A DNA stretch of 6,850 nucleotides, from contig JAKFVJ010000024.1 of assembly GCA_021732245.1 (NCBI GenBank), positions 1 to 6,850 of the forward strand. Reading direction: 5' to 3'. The notes beneath the pieces were generated by a model. It did not search any database, was not told where the DNA came from, and saw only the letters and a list, made by a program, of their open reading frames with translations. Every line of letters begins with the position of its first letter. Within the stretch, counting starts at the first letter, position 1. The DNA comes from Candidatus Obscuribacterales bacterium. GTDB taxonomy: Bacteria; Cyanobacteriota; Vampirovibrionia; Obscuribacterales; Obscuribacteraceae. Shown here one piece after another: positions 1 to 5,354 of this stretch. Both the position numbers and the translations under genes were made by a program.

Positions 1-78
1 GAACCAATCGGGTAGCCGGCGAAGAATGTTCTCCGCTAACTTTTCTTTGCCATTTTCGACGAGTTCAATCTTGTGCAT
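1..78 (-). CDS. GNAT-like N-acetyltransferase, N-terminal fragment (runs off window)
   Basis: Only the first 26 codons are inside the window. The ATG at 78-76 overlaps the TAA of the preceding gene (TAATG), and the frame stays open to the window edge. The peptide begins MHKIELVENGKEKLAENILR and continues RLPDWF. A Lys/Glu-rich lead followed by ILR-LP-WF resembles, from memory, the N-termini of a group of GNAT-fold N-acetyltransferases that continue with FGIPEAI; the acetyl-CoA-binding motif itself lies outside the window. There is no independent Shine-Dalgarno (SD) sequence before the ATG, so translation probably depends on ribosomes finishing the upstream acyltransferase gene. Last visible gene of the four-gene minus-strand cluster. 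The family call is tentative because so little is visible; the presence of a gene is better supported than its identity. Confidence 0.55.
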   Translation of the reverse strand, partial: MHKIELVENGKEKLAENILRRLPDWF

Positions 79-1271
79 TACTTGCTGCTGACTAACTCAG
101 GTCGTTTCTCGAGGGTAGCTTTCACTGCTTGTGACTTGAGATAAGTATCAAGATCGCTGTCCAATGAGCTCCAAGAAATATCTTTGGCAATTGTCGCAAA
201 TACTTTATTTATAAGCGGGTTGTTGTGCCTGCAGTAATTGGTTAGCGGCACCAGCTTGTGACCAACATCAAGCTTGGCTCTATAGCCTGTTTGACCACTC
301 TGGAATTCTTTGGCGCCGGATTTTAGAACCCAAGCAAGTGCTGCATCCCAGAGCCGGAAATAGAGGTGGTATGTATCCGGCTGGTTGTAATCAATTCCCA
401 GGAATTTGTTGATTACGCGATCTTCAAAACGGAAGAGCAGCATAAATGACACTAGTTGCTTGGTTTCGTTGGAACGCAGCAACACAAAATGTGATGTGTC
501 CCAACTTGCAATTGATTTGAAGAATTCCGGAGTGAGTTTTTCGAATTTTGTCGTTGCGTGATTGTAAGTTTGGTAGAAGAGCCCAAATATTTCTTCGAGC
601 ACTTCCTGATTTGGATGTTGGATAACTTCCGTGTCGAGAGTAATTAATTGCTGACTGCGCTTTAGTTTTTTCTTGAGGTTGTGGCGTCTTGAACCCTTGA
701 GGTTTTTGTAGTAATCCTCCATGCGATCGCTCGAGAGATTTATGAGCGTGCCGGGGAAGCTGACCATGCGGAACATGCCTAGTTGTTCGCTTATCTGATC
801 AAGGGTTTCTGCGTCTTGCTCATTCATGTCTTTCCAGACAATCATAGGAGCTTTGAGCGAAGCTGCTTTATCTTGAACCGCAATAAAGAGCGCCTGAGCT
901 ACTTGTGATAAGTGAACACCTGGTACAAGACCGACTGTGCCTTCTTCTGCGCAAGGCGAACCTACAAACACGGTGTGTTGATAGGCAAGACTTTCTTTGA
1001 AGACGCTCAATGCTTTGAGCACGAATGAAATTCCGCGTGGTATCACAAGATCAATGGGCACCTTCATGGAAAAGATGGGTGCTATGCCTACTGCAGAATT
1101 GTCTATGGAAATAACTGCATAGGAAAATTCAAATTGGTCGCTTAATCGACTATCGTCCAGCGTTTTGTACCACCAGGAGCCTTCCAGTGGAGCAGGAAAA
1201 CATTCGCGCCAGAGATTTTCGTCAATCTCATCGGCTCGGTCATACCAGTTGATAGTGATCATATTTTGCAT
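78..1271 (-). CDS. GNAT/FemAB-like acyltransferase (BioF2-like domain), 397 aa
   Basis: A soluble protein with no signal peptide or membrane helix. The most diagnostic part is residues 187-208, a basic stretch (YYKNLKGSRRHNLKKKLKRS) like the S-K-R-N-L-R-K block of acetyltransferases related to FemAB and the BioF2-like family. It is followed by a mixed alpha/beta segment (about 225-345) ending in FQSGQTGYRAKLDVGHKLVP and the RHNNPLIN segment at 348-355, which fits the second half of a tandem-GNAT protein. Residues 1-180 would form the more divergent first half. Acceptor substrate unknown; such enzymes transfer acyl or aminoacyl groups onto amines. The start at 1271 overlaps the upstream stop (TAATG) and has AGGA about 8 nt upstream, inside the last codons of the previous gene. 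An alternative ATG three codons in (1262) is also possible. Its partners are the two SMR-like genes upstream and the GNAT-like gene downstream. Fold confidence moderate, substrate unknown. Confidence 0.72.
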   Translation of the reverse strand: MQNMITINWYDRADEIDENLWRECFPAPLEGSWWYKTLDDSRLSDQFEFSYAVISIDNSAVGIAPIFSMKVPIDLVIPRGISFVLKALSVFKESLAYQHTVFVGSPCAEEGTVGLVPGVHLSQVAQALFIAVQDKAASLKAPMIVWKDMNEQDAETLDQISEQLGMFRMVSFPGTLINLSSDRMEDYYKNLKGSRRHNLKKKLKRSQQLITLDTEVIQHPNQEVLEEIFGLFYQTYNHATTKFEKLTPEFFKSIASWDTSHFVLLRSNETKQLVSFMLLFRFEDRVINKFLGIDYNQPDTYHLYFRLWDAALAWVLKSGAKEFQSGQTGYRAKLDVGHKLVPLTNYCRHNNPLINKVFATIAKDISWSSLDSDLDTYLKSQAVKATLEKRPELVSSK

Positions 1272-1591
1272 TACCTAAGTCCTACCAATGTAGTGCCGCC
1301 AATAATAAGGACGATGCCCATCCATCTTTGTGCCGTGAGCTTCTCTTTCAAAAAGAAAAGTGACATCAAGGCTACAACTACAAGACTAAGACTGCACATC
1401 GGATGGGCGATACTGATATCAACCATGTGCAATACACAGGACCAAAGCATGACTTGCACGACGTAAATGCTTATAGCCGGCATTACCCAGGGTCTGCCGT
1501 TTTCTGCCGTAGCGCCTTTTTTGAAGCAGAATTGACAGCACGACTCGAGTGCCACAGTGCAAAGAACTAAGAGTAGACCAATTAATTGCAT
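1271..1591 (-). CDS. SMR/ArnE-like four-helix membrane protein, 106 aa
   Basis: Length and layout are typical of the small multidrug resistance superfamily: four hydrophobic segments at about residues 2-22, 36-57, 62-82 and 90-105. Helix 1 carries Glu16, aligned with the conserved membrane-embedded acidic residue of EmrE-type proteins, followed by KKGA at the helix end. The second half (AHP-x-SL-x-V...LKEKLTAQRW-x-G-x-LIIGG) is closest, by eye, to ArnE-type subunits that flip undecaprenyl-phosphate-linked aminoarabinose. Acts in the cytoplasmic membrane, probably as a heterodimer with the adjacent 147-aa paralogue, since paired SMR genes (ArnE/ArnF, EbrA/EbrB) are common. The start has a strong GAGGAG SD (1603-1598) six nt upstream, within the last codons of that paralogue, and a TAATG overlap. 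Its own stop overlaps the acyltransferase start the same way. Substrate unknown; drug efflux, polyamine export or lipid flipping are all possible. Confidence 0.75.
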   Translation of the reverse strand: MQLIGLLLVLCTVALESCCQFCFKKGATAENGRPWVMPAISIYVVQVMLWSCVLHMVDISIAHPMCSLSLVVVALMSLFFLKEKLTAQRWMGIVLIIGGTTLVGLR

Positions 1592-2034
1592 TAGCTACTC
1601 CTCGACTGTGATATCGACAATTCTTTTTCTACTTCATGAGTTAGATCATCGAGGTTGGTTTTGTGTTTGGTTGTACTGATAAACCATACACCTGCAAGAA
1701 TGAGTGCCACTCCTGCCCAGCGTGTGAGTGTGACATCTTCGTGTAGCAGAGATGCTGACAGAAGCAGAATCGTAACGTTGCTCAGTGATGTGATTGGTTG
1801 AGCAAAACTCAAATCGACATGCTTGAGGACATTCATCCAATTTACATACTGAACGACAAACATCAAAACGGCGCCATAGAATAACGGCTGCGTCAATGTT
1901 GCAAGAATTGTTTGCATAGCTGTGGCCGAACTGGGGATATTCATCTCAGCTGCTTTCCAACTGATTTGAACTGCAGTATCCAGCACGACAGCAAGTACCA
2001 GCCCGAACCAAACTTGTAGTGGTAATTTCGGCAT
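1591..2034 (-). CDS. SMR/EamA-like four-helix membrane protein, 147 aa, partner of the 106-aa gene
   Basis: First gene of the coupled minus-strand cluster. Four membrane segments at about residues 8-27, 43-63, 76-98 and 105-121, then a hydrophilic charged tail (122-147) absent from the shorter partner. Helix 1 has Asp19 where most SMR proteins have Glu, followed by K27. The motif VDLSFAQPITSLSNVTILLL and the following LLHEDVTLTRWAGVALILAG parallel the partner's ISIAHP...LTAQRW-x-G-x-LIIGG, so the two are paralogues and probably form a heterodimer, as ArnE/ArnF do. The start ATG (2034-2032) has no convincing SD: the ATG is preceded by TGACAAG, and a two-codon ATG-TAA lies in frame just upstream (2049-2044). 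Initiation could therefore be weak or leaderless, and no clear promoter could be assigned. Family confident, substrate unknown. Confidence 0.75.
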   Translation of the reverse strand: MPKLPLQVWFGLVLAVVLDTAVQISWKAAEMNIPSSATAMQTILATLTQPLFYGAVLMFVVQYVNWMNVLKHVDLSFAQPITSLSNVTILLLSASLLHEDVTLTRWAGVALILAGVWFISTTKHKTNLDDLTHEVEKELSISQSRSS

Positions 2035-2076
2035 CTTGTCATTTTACATGGGATCAAGGACCGGTGCGTCTTAAGG

Positions 2077-2096
2077 GATATTCAGCTTCGAATATC
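2077..2096. other. Perfect 7-bp stem-loop upstream of the SMR-like cluster
   Basis: GATATTC (2077-2083), loop AGCTTC, GAATATC (2090-2096). It lies about 43 bp upstream of the 147-aa membrane protein start, where a 5' leader or operator of the minus-strand cluster would be. There is no T-run on either side, so it is not an intrinsic terminator. It could be an operator dyad or a leader hairpin; chance occurrence cannot be excluded. Confidence 0.35.
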
Positions 2097-2117
2097 AGCA
2101 GCTTGCAAGAAGCGAAA

Positions 2118-2203
2118 CAAGAGCGGCGAGGAGCCGGTCGCAGTGTAGCGTACATAGAAAAGCCGGACGGCAAGCGAAGGTGGAGCGTAGCGAAACCGGA
2201 GCG
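2118..2203 (+). repeat. Dispersed direct repeat, copy 1
   Basis: About 86 bp, closely matching a second copy at 3515-3601 in the same orientation. The first 28 bp (2118-2145) are identical in both; the rest matches with small indels and substitutions. It contains three AGCCGG-like units (2132, 2161 and the variant AACCGG at 2194) and a short CGGC-GAGGA-GCCG stem-loop (2124-2136). Its composition, rich in G, A and C with GCGAAG words, differs from the flanks. It sits between the SMR-like cluster and the small membrane ORF, whose stop codon lies just beyond its right end. No transposase or terminal inverted repeats are visible, so a short non-autonomous repetitive element is the best description. 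Confidence 0.75.
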
Positions 2204-2413
2204 TTAAAGAACGGACACCCAGCCGAAGGACATCATCGCTGCCGTGGTGAAGTAAAGAACGACTTCTCGCCCGCCGGCCAGGTAATACGCGGCGTAGGCG
2301 ACTATGCAGAATGTCGGGCGCCAAAAATGAATGGATGCCTCTTTTACGGCGTAGTAGCCGAACATGAGACCAAACATAATGGGCAAACCTAAGAAAAAAA
2401 CGTCAAAAAGCAT
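2204..2413 (-). CDS. Small hydrophobic membrane protein, about 69 aa, function unknown
   Basis: I do not recognise this protein. From the ATG at 2413 it would be 69 aa with three likely membrane segments (about residues 3-22, 33-47 and 51-67) separated by short polar stretches (KEASIHFWRP and AGGRE). The frame stays open to an ATG at 2488 (94 aa), but the extra 25 residues are polar and look unlike a natural N-terminus. Neither start has a good SD, the main reason for doubt. In favour: consistent hydrophobicity, coherent codon choice in this frame, and no gene on the other strand. The stop TAA lies immediately beside repeat copy 1. It is on the same strand as the SMR-like cluster, 169 bp upstream of it, and divergent from rlmB. 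Confidence 0.45.
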   Translation of the reverse strand: MLFDVFFLGLPIMFGLMFGYYAVKEASIHFWRPTFCIVAYAAYYLAGGREVVLYFTTAAMMSFGWVSVL

Positions 2414-2556
2414 GATTTTGGGCGGGTTAAGTGTGCAATAGGCAGCATAAAACCCTTGTAAGGACCGTGTCCATGGGGATTTGCCCATTTGATTAATGCT
2501 GCTTCAGCCTTGTAAGCTATCAGATATCTCTTCAGGACCGGACCAACTATATAAAT

Positions 2557-3513
2557 ATGATCAATTCTGAGGAAATGATTTTTGGCAAAAATGCCGTGCT
2601 CTCGTTTCTTGAGCAGGCTGAGTCCGCTCGTGATGGGGAGAAAGGTCCGCTTCAGACTTTTGCTGACGAAGGTCAGGTATTAAGTGCTTTGACCAACTTG
2701 AAGGTAGCCAGCGGTGGCGAGTCTATCAAGCTGCCGGATTTGAAAGAGCTCAAGCGACTCTCGGGAATCAAAATCAATAAGATCCTCATTCAAAATGGCA
2801 TGGCTCATGATGGTCGCATTGATCGCATCAAGGATTTGGCGAAATCACAAAAGGTGCCGGTGCAATTCTGCGAGAGACGCAAACTGGATCAATTAATCGG
2901 GCCGGATAAGAGACATCAAGGCGTGTTGGCACTCATAAGCGCGGCAGAGATGTGGCCGCTTGAAGCGTTTCTCGTGAAATTGGAACTCGACAGGCAAGAA
3001 GCTGAGCTTGCAGGCAAAAATCTCGATGGTTATATGGTCGCAGTTGCCGATGGCATCGAAGACCCGCATAACTTGGGCGCAATTATTCGCACAGCAGAAG
3101 CTGCCGGAGTAAAGGCACTTTTGGTTCCCCAGAGGCGCGCTTCCGGGTTGACTTCGACTGTAGCCAAAATAAGTGCGGGGGCTATTGCCTCATTGCCTGT
3201 CGTTCGGGTTTCAAACTTGGTTTTTGCCATGGAGACTCTGAAGAAGTTTGGGTTTTGGGTTGTCGGCTTGGATGTTTATGCCGAAGAAATGTATTGCGAA
3301 TCGGATCTAAAACGTCCGTTGGCGGTCGTGATCGGTTCCGAAGGTCAGGGAATGTCACGTTTGATGAAGGAGCATTGTGACTTTTTGGTAAGATTACCAA
3401 TGCTTGGCAAGGTCGAATCTTTGAATGCTTCCGTTGCAGCGGGCATACTTTTCTATGAAGTCGTCCGGCAGAACATGCCAAGTGGTGCTTCCAGCAAGCG
3501 ATCTAGAAGCTGA
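2557..3513 (+). CDS. rlmB: 23S rRNA (guanosine-2'-O-)-methyltransferase RlmB, SPOUT/TrmH family
   Basis: Transfers a methyl group from S-adenosylmethionine to the ribose 2'-O of a 23S rRNA guanosine (G2251 in E. coli). The N-terminal substrate-binding domain opens with IFGKNAV (8-14) and continues with INKILIQNG (73-81) and HQGVLALI (120-127). The SPOUT catalytic domain has motif 1 at 165-184 (DGIEDPHNLGAIIRTAEAAG, with Asn172 and Arg178), motif 2 LAVVIGSEGQGMS (255-267, Glu262) and motif 3 VESLNASVAAGILFYE (286-301), which form the knotted cofactor site. At 318 aa it is longer than the usual ~245 because of an extra segment around residues 20-70, between the first helix and INKILI. The start is uncertain: ATG 2557 has no SD, and ATG 2575 (residue 7) gives the canonical MIFGKNAV beginning but has GAGG only 2 nt upstream. 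A TATATA box at 2548-2553 hints that the shorter start may be right. Upstream of the tRNA-tuf cluster. Confidence 0.93.
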   Translation: MINSEEMIFGKNAVLSFLEQAESARDGEKGPLQTFADEGQVLSALTNLKVASGGESIKLPDLKELKRLSGIKINKILIQNGMAHDGRIDRIKDLAKSQKVPVQFCERRKLDQLIGPDKRHQGVLALISAAEMWPLEAFLVKLELDRQEAELAGKNLDGYMVAVADGIEDPHNLGAIIRTAEAAGVKALLVPQRRASGLTSTVAKISAGAIASLPVVRVSNLVFAMETLKKFGFWVVGLDVYAEEMYCESDLKRPLAVVIGSEGQGMSRLMKEHCDFLVRLPMLGKVESLNASVAAGILFYEVVRQNMPSGASSKRSRS

Positions 3514-3514
3514 G

Positions 3515-3601
3515 CAAGAGCGGCGAGGAGCCGGTCGCAGTGAAGCGAACAAGGGAAGCCGGATGGCAAGCGAAGGCGAAGGCAAAGCCGCAGCCGGAGC
3601 G
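3515..3601 (+). repeat. Dispersed direct repeat, copy 2
   Basis: Second copy of the element at 2118-2203, starting two bases after the rlmB stop codon (TGA 3511-3513). Bases 3515-3542 are identical to 2118-2145, and the remainder matches with small indels. AGCCGG units begin at 3529, 3557 and 3592, and the CGGC-GAGGA-GCCG stem-loop lies at 3521-3533. The element ends a few bases before the -35 box of the tRNA promoter, so it fills nearly the whole gap between rlmB and the tRNA-tuf transcription unit. No T-run follows it. Confidence 0.75.
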
Positions 3602-3608
3602 ATAAAAT

Positions 3609-3638
3609 TTGACACTAGGTTTCTTGTTGCCGTAAAAT
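3609..3638 (+). promoter_or_regulatory. Sigma-70-type promoter for the tRNA-tuf cluster
   Basis: TTGACA at 3609-3614 (perfect -35), an 18-bp spacer, then TAAAAT at 3633-3638 (one mismatch to TATAAT). Transcription would begin near 3645, about 12 nt before the mature 5' end of tRNA-Thr(TGT). The bases after the -10 (TGCCGTTCG) are GC-rich, as in discriminators of stable-RNA promoters under growth-rate or stringent control; that regulatory reading is an inference. It is the best promoter match I found in the window. Confidence 0.7.
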
Positions 3639-3656
3639 TGCCGTTCGCCAAAATGC

Positions 3657-3728
3657 GCCGGTGTAGCTCAATGGCAGAGCAACGGTTTTGTAAACCGTAG
3701 GTTGCGGGTTCGATTCCCATCACCGGCT
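3657..3728 (+). tRNA. tRNA-Thr (anticodon TGT)
   Basis: Cloverleaf: acceptor GCCGGTG (3657-3663) pairs perfectly with CACCGGC (3721-3727); D stem GCTC/GAGC; anticodon stem ACGGT/ACCGT with loop TTTGTAA and anticodon TGT at 3689-3691, reading ACA (and other ACN by wobble); T loop TTCGATT (3709-3715). The T stem GCGGG/CCCAT is imperfect: it has a C3705-A3719 mismatch and a G-T wobble at its base. CCA is not encoded (TTA follows), so it must be added enzymatically. Only 3 nt separate it from tRNA-Tyr, so the two are cut from one precursor. Confidence 0.95.
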
Positions 3729-3731
3729 TAT

Positions 3732-3814
3732 GGGCGGCTGTCCGAGTGGCTAAAGGAGACGGGCTGTAAACTCGTTGGCGTAAGCCTACGCTGGTTCGAA
3801 CCCAGCGCCGCCCA
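3732..3814 (+). tRNA. tRNA-Tyr (anticodon GTA), class II
   Basis: 83 nt with a long variable arm, as expected for bacterial tRNA-Tyr. Acceptor GGGCGGC (3732-3738) pairs with GCCGCCC (3807-3813) and the discriminator is A3814. Anticodon stem ACGGG/CTCGT with loop CTGTAAA and anticodon GTA at 3766-3768. T arm GCTGG-TTCGAAC-CCAGC (3790-3806). CCA is not encoded. A run of nine T's follows at 3816-3824. Confidence 0.95.
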
Positions 3815-3905
3815 ATTTTTTTTTCTGTGGTGGTGGATACAACTGAGACAAGGTGCGAGGCAAAGTTGAAAGACGATGCTTAGCAAGGTTGCTTACGCAA
3901 CCCCT
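3815..3905 (+). other. Spacer between tRNA-Tyr and tRNA-Thr(GGT), with T-run and hairpin
   Basis: 91 nt with no tRNA-like arms. It starts with nine T's (3816-3824) after the GC-rich 3' half of tRNA-Tyr and ends with a perfect 6-bp hairpin GGTTGC-TTAC-GCAACC (3887-3902), three nt before the tRNA-Thr(GGT) 5' end. In the E. coli operon this position holds tRNA-Gly. The T-run might cause partial termination and the hairpin might guide processing; both are inferences. Confidence 0.4.
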
Positions 3906-3980
3906 GCCCAAGTAGCACAGAGGTAGTGCACCCCCTTGGTAAGGGGGAGGTCACGAGTTCAATTCTCGTCTTGGGCTCCA
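3906..3980 (+). tRNA. tRNA-Thr (anticodon GGT), CCA encoded
   Basis: Acceptor GCCCAAG (3906-3912) pairs with CTTGGGC (3970-3976); discriminator T3977; CCA encoded at 3978-3980, the only one of the three tRNAs here with an encoded CCA. D stem GCAC/GTGC; very GC-rich anticodon stem CCCCC/GGGGG with loop TTGGTAA and anticodon GGT (3938-3940), reading ACC/ACT. T arm ACGAG-TTCAATT-CTCGT. It lies 114 nt upstream of tuf, the same neighbour relation as E. coli thrT-tufB. Confidence 0.96.
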
Positions 3981-4094
3981 TATTTCTTGTCTCATTGTTA
4001 AAATTTCAGGTTCAAACAGAGCCTACATATATATCAAGGTAGTAACCTATTCAATTACGTGTTTCAAAAAACATATGACTAAGGAGAACTTTAG

Positions 4095-5279
4095 ATGGCC
4101 CGCCAGAAGTACGAAAGAAACAAGCCCAACGTAAACGTTGGAACTATTGGTCACGTTGATCACGGTAAAACAAGTTTGACCGCCGCCATTACCTTAGTTT
4201 TGTCAAAGCTGGGTAAAGCTAAGTTCAAAAAATACGACGAAATCGATGCCGCTCCAGAAGAGAAGGCCCGTGGTATCACGATTAACACAGCTCACGTTGA
4301 GTACGAAACAGATGCTCGTCACTACAGTCACGTTGACTGCCCAGGACACGCCGACTACATCAAAAACATGATCACCGGTGCTGCTCAGATGGACGGAGCA
4401 ATCCTCGTTATCTCTGCTAACGACGGTCCAATGCCCCAGACCCGCGAACACATCTTGCTCGCTCGTCAGGTAGGCGTTCCACACATTGTTGTGTTCTTGA
4501 ACAAGTGCGACTTGGTTGACGATCCGGAACTCTTGGATCTAGTTGAAATGGAAGCTCGTGAACTTCTAACCAAGTACGAATTCCCTGGCGACAAGATCCC
4601 ATTCATCCGTGGTAGCGCTGTGAAGGCTCTTGAAGGCGATGCCGCCAACGAAGCTAAAATCACTGAGTTGATGAAGGCTGTTGACGAATACATCCCAACA
4701 CCAGAGCGTGAAATCGACAAACCGTTCTTGCTCGCTGTTGAAGACGTGTTCTCTATCACCGGTCGCGGTACAGTGGCTACTGGTCGTATCGAGCGCGGTC
4801 AAATCAAGGTCGGCGACGAAGTCGAAATCATTGGTTTGGCTGACACCATGAAGACGACCGTAACAGGCGTTGAAATGTATCAGAAGACGTTGGATTCCGG
4901 TATTGCCGGTGACAACGTTGGTATCTTGGTCCGTGGTATCGACAAGAGCCAGATCATGCGCGGTCAAGTTATCGCCAAGCCTGGTTCCATCAAGCCACAC
5001 ACCAAGTTCAAAGCTCGCGTGTACGTATTGAGCAAAGAAGAAGGTGGACGTCACACTCCATTCTTCCCAGGTTACAGACCACAGTTCTACATCCGTACAA
5101 CTGACGTAACCGGTTCCATCAAATTGCCGGAAGGCGTTGAGATGGTTATGCCAGGCGACAACGTTGACATGGAAGTTGAACTCATCCAACCGGTAGCTGT
5201 TGAAGAGCAAATGCGCTTCGCTATCCGTGAGGGTGGTCGTACCGTCGGCTCAGGTGTTGTTGCTAGCATCATCGCCTAA
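4095..5279 (+). CDS. tuf: Translation elongation factor Tu
   Basis: GTPase that delivers aminoacyl-tRNA to the ribosomal A site; 394 aa, the normal bacterial length. Domain 1: P-loop GHVDHGKT (19-26), switch I RGITIN (59-64), DCPGH (81-85, with the GTP-activating His85), NKCD (136-139) and GSAVKAL (173-179) for guanine binding. Domain 2 begins around 210 with ITGRGTVATGR (221-231), which contacts the aminoacyl end of tRNA. Domain 3 has GGRHTPFFPGYRPQFY (317-332) and RFAIREGGRTVGSGVV (374-389). The residue after GKT is Ser instead of the usual Thr, a mild change. The start follows an excellent AAGGAG SD (4081-4086) with 8 nt spacing. Codon use looks like a highly expressed gene. It is downstream of three tRNA genes, probably partly co-transcribed with them, and ends before its own terminator. 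Confidence 0.99.
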   Translation: MARQKYERNKPNVNVGTIGHVDHGKTSLTAAITLVLSKLGKAKFKKYDEIDAAPEEKARGITINTAHVEYETDARHYSHVDCPGHADYIKNMITGAAQMDGAILVISANDGPMPQTREHILLARQVGVPHIVVFLNKCDLVDDPELLDLVEMEARELLTKYEFPGDKIPFIRGSAVKALEGDAANEAKITELMKAVDEYIPTPEREIDKPFLLAVEDVFSITGRGTVATGRIERGQIKVGDEVEIIGLADTMKTTVTGVEMYQKTLDSGIAGDNVGILVRGIDKSQIMRGQVIAKPGSIKPHTKFKARVYVLSKEEGGRHTPFFPGYRPQFYIRTTDVTGSIKLPEGVEMVMPGDNVDMEVELIQPVAVEEQMRFAIREGGRTVGSGVVASIIA

Positions 5280-5284
5280 GTAGC

Positions 5285-5301
5285 GGCGCATTGCATGCGC
5301 C
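5285..5301 (+). other. Short hairpin just after the tuf stop codon
   Basis: GGCGCA-TTGCA-TGCGCC, a perfect 6-bp GC-rich stem beginning 5 nt after the TAA. No T-run follows, so it is not the terminator itself. With the downstream terminator it gives the tuf mRNA two 3' hairpins; a role in stabilising the 3' end is an inference. Confidence 0.5.
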
Positions 5302-5314
5302 AATAAATAACGGA

Positions 5315-5346
5315 AAGCGGGTGGCTTCGGTCACCCGCTTTTTTTT
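5315..5346 (+). terminator. Intrinsic terminator of tuf
   Basis: Stem AAGCGGGTG (5315-5323) pairs with CACCCGCTT (5332-5340), extended inward by a G-T and a C-G pair to close a TTCG tetraloop (5326-5329), giving an 11-bp stem with an exceptionally stable loop. A run of eight T's (5339-5346) follows. Strong rho-independent signal that should insulate tuf from the S10 operon. Confidence 0.95.
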
Positions 5347-5354
5347 GTCCAGGT

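Noticed and set aside
2019..2392. Overlapping plus-strand frames of 62 and 70 aa near repeat copy 1
   Set aside because: They arise from the low-stop composition of the repeat (QERRGAGRS also appears in copy 2's translation), lack SD sequences, and oppose the more plausible membrane protein frame.
2118..3601. Composite transposon or CRISPR array formed by the repeated sequences
   Set aside because: Only two copies occur, about 1.4 kb apart, with no transposase, no terminal inverted repeats and no regular spacers.
3394..3723. 109-aa minus-strand frame overlapping the rlmB end, repeat copy 2 and tRNA-Thr
   Set aside because: It runs through a tRNA gene and a repeat. Its MMGIEPATYGLQNRCS start is the familiar artefact of translating a tRNA on the reverse strand.
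4005..4033. Possible separate tuf promoter (TTCAGG, 17 bp, TATATA)
   Set aside because: The -10 is plausible but the -35 match is poor in an AT-rich stretch. Readthrough from the strong promoter at 3609-3638 suffices to explain tuf expression.
4566..5210. 214-aa open frame antisense to tuf
   Set aside because: It lies wholly opposite a highly biased EF-Tu gene, where codon choice removes antisense stops. It has no SD and no family character.
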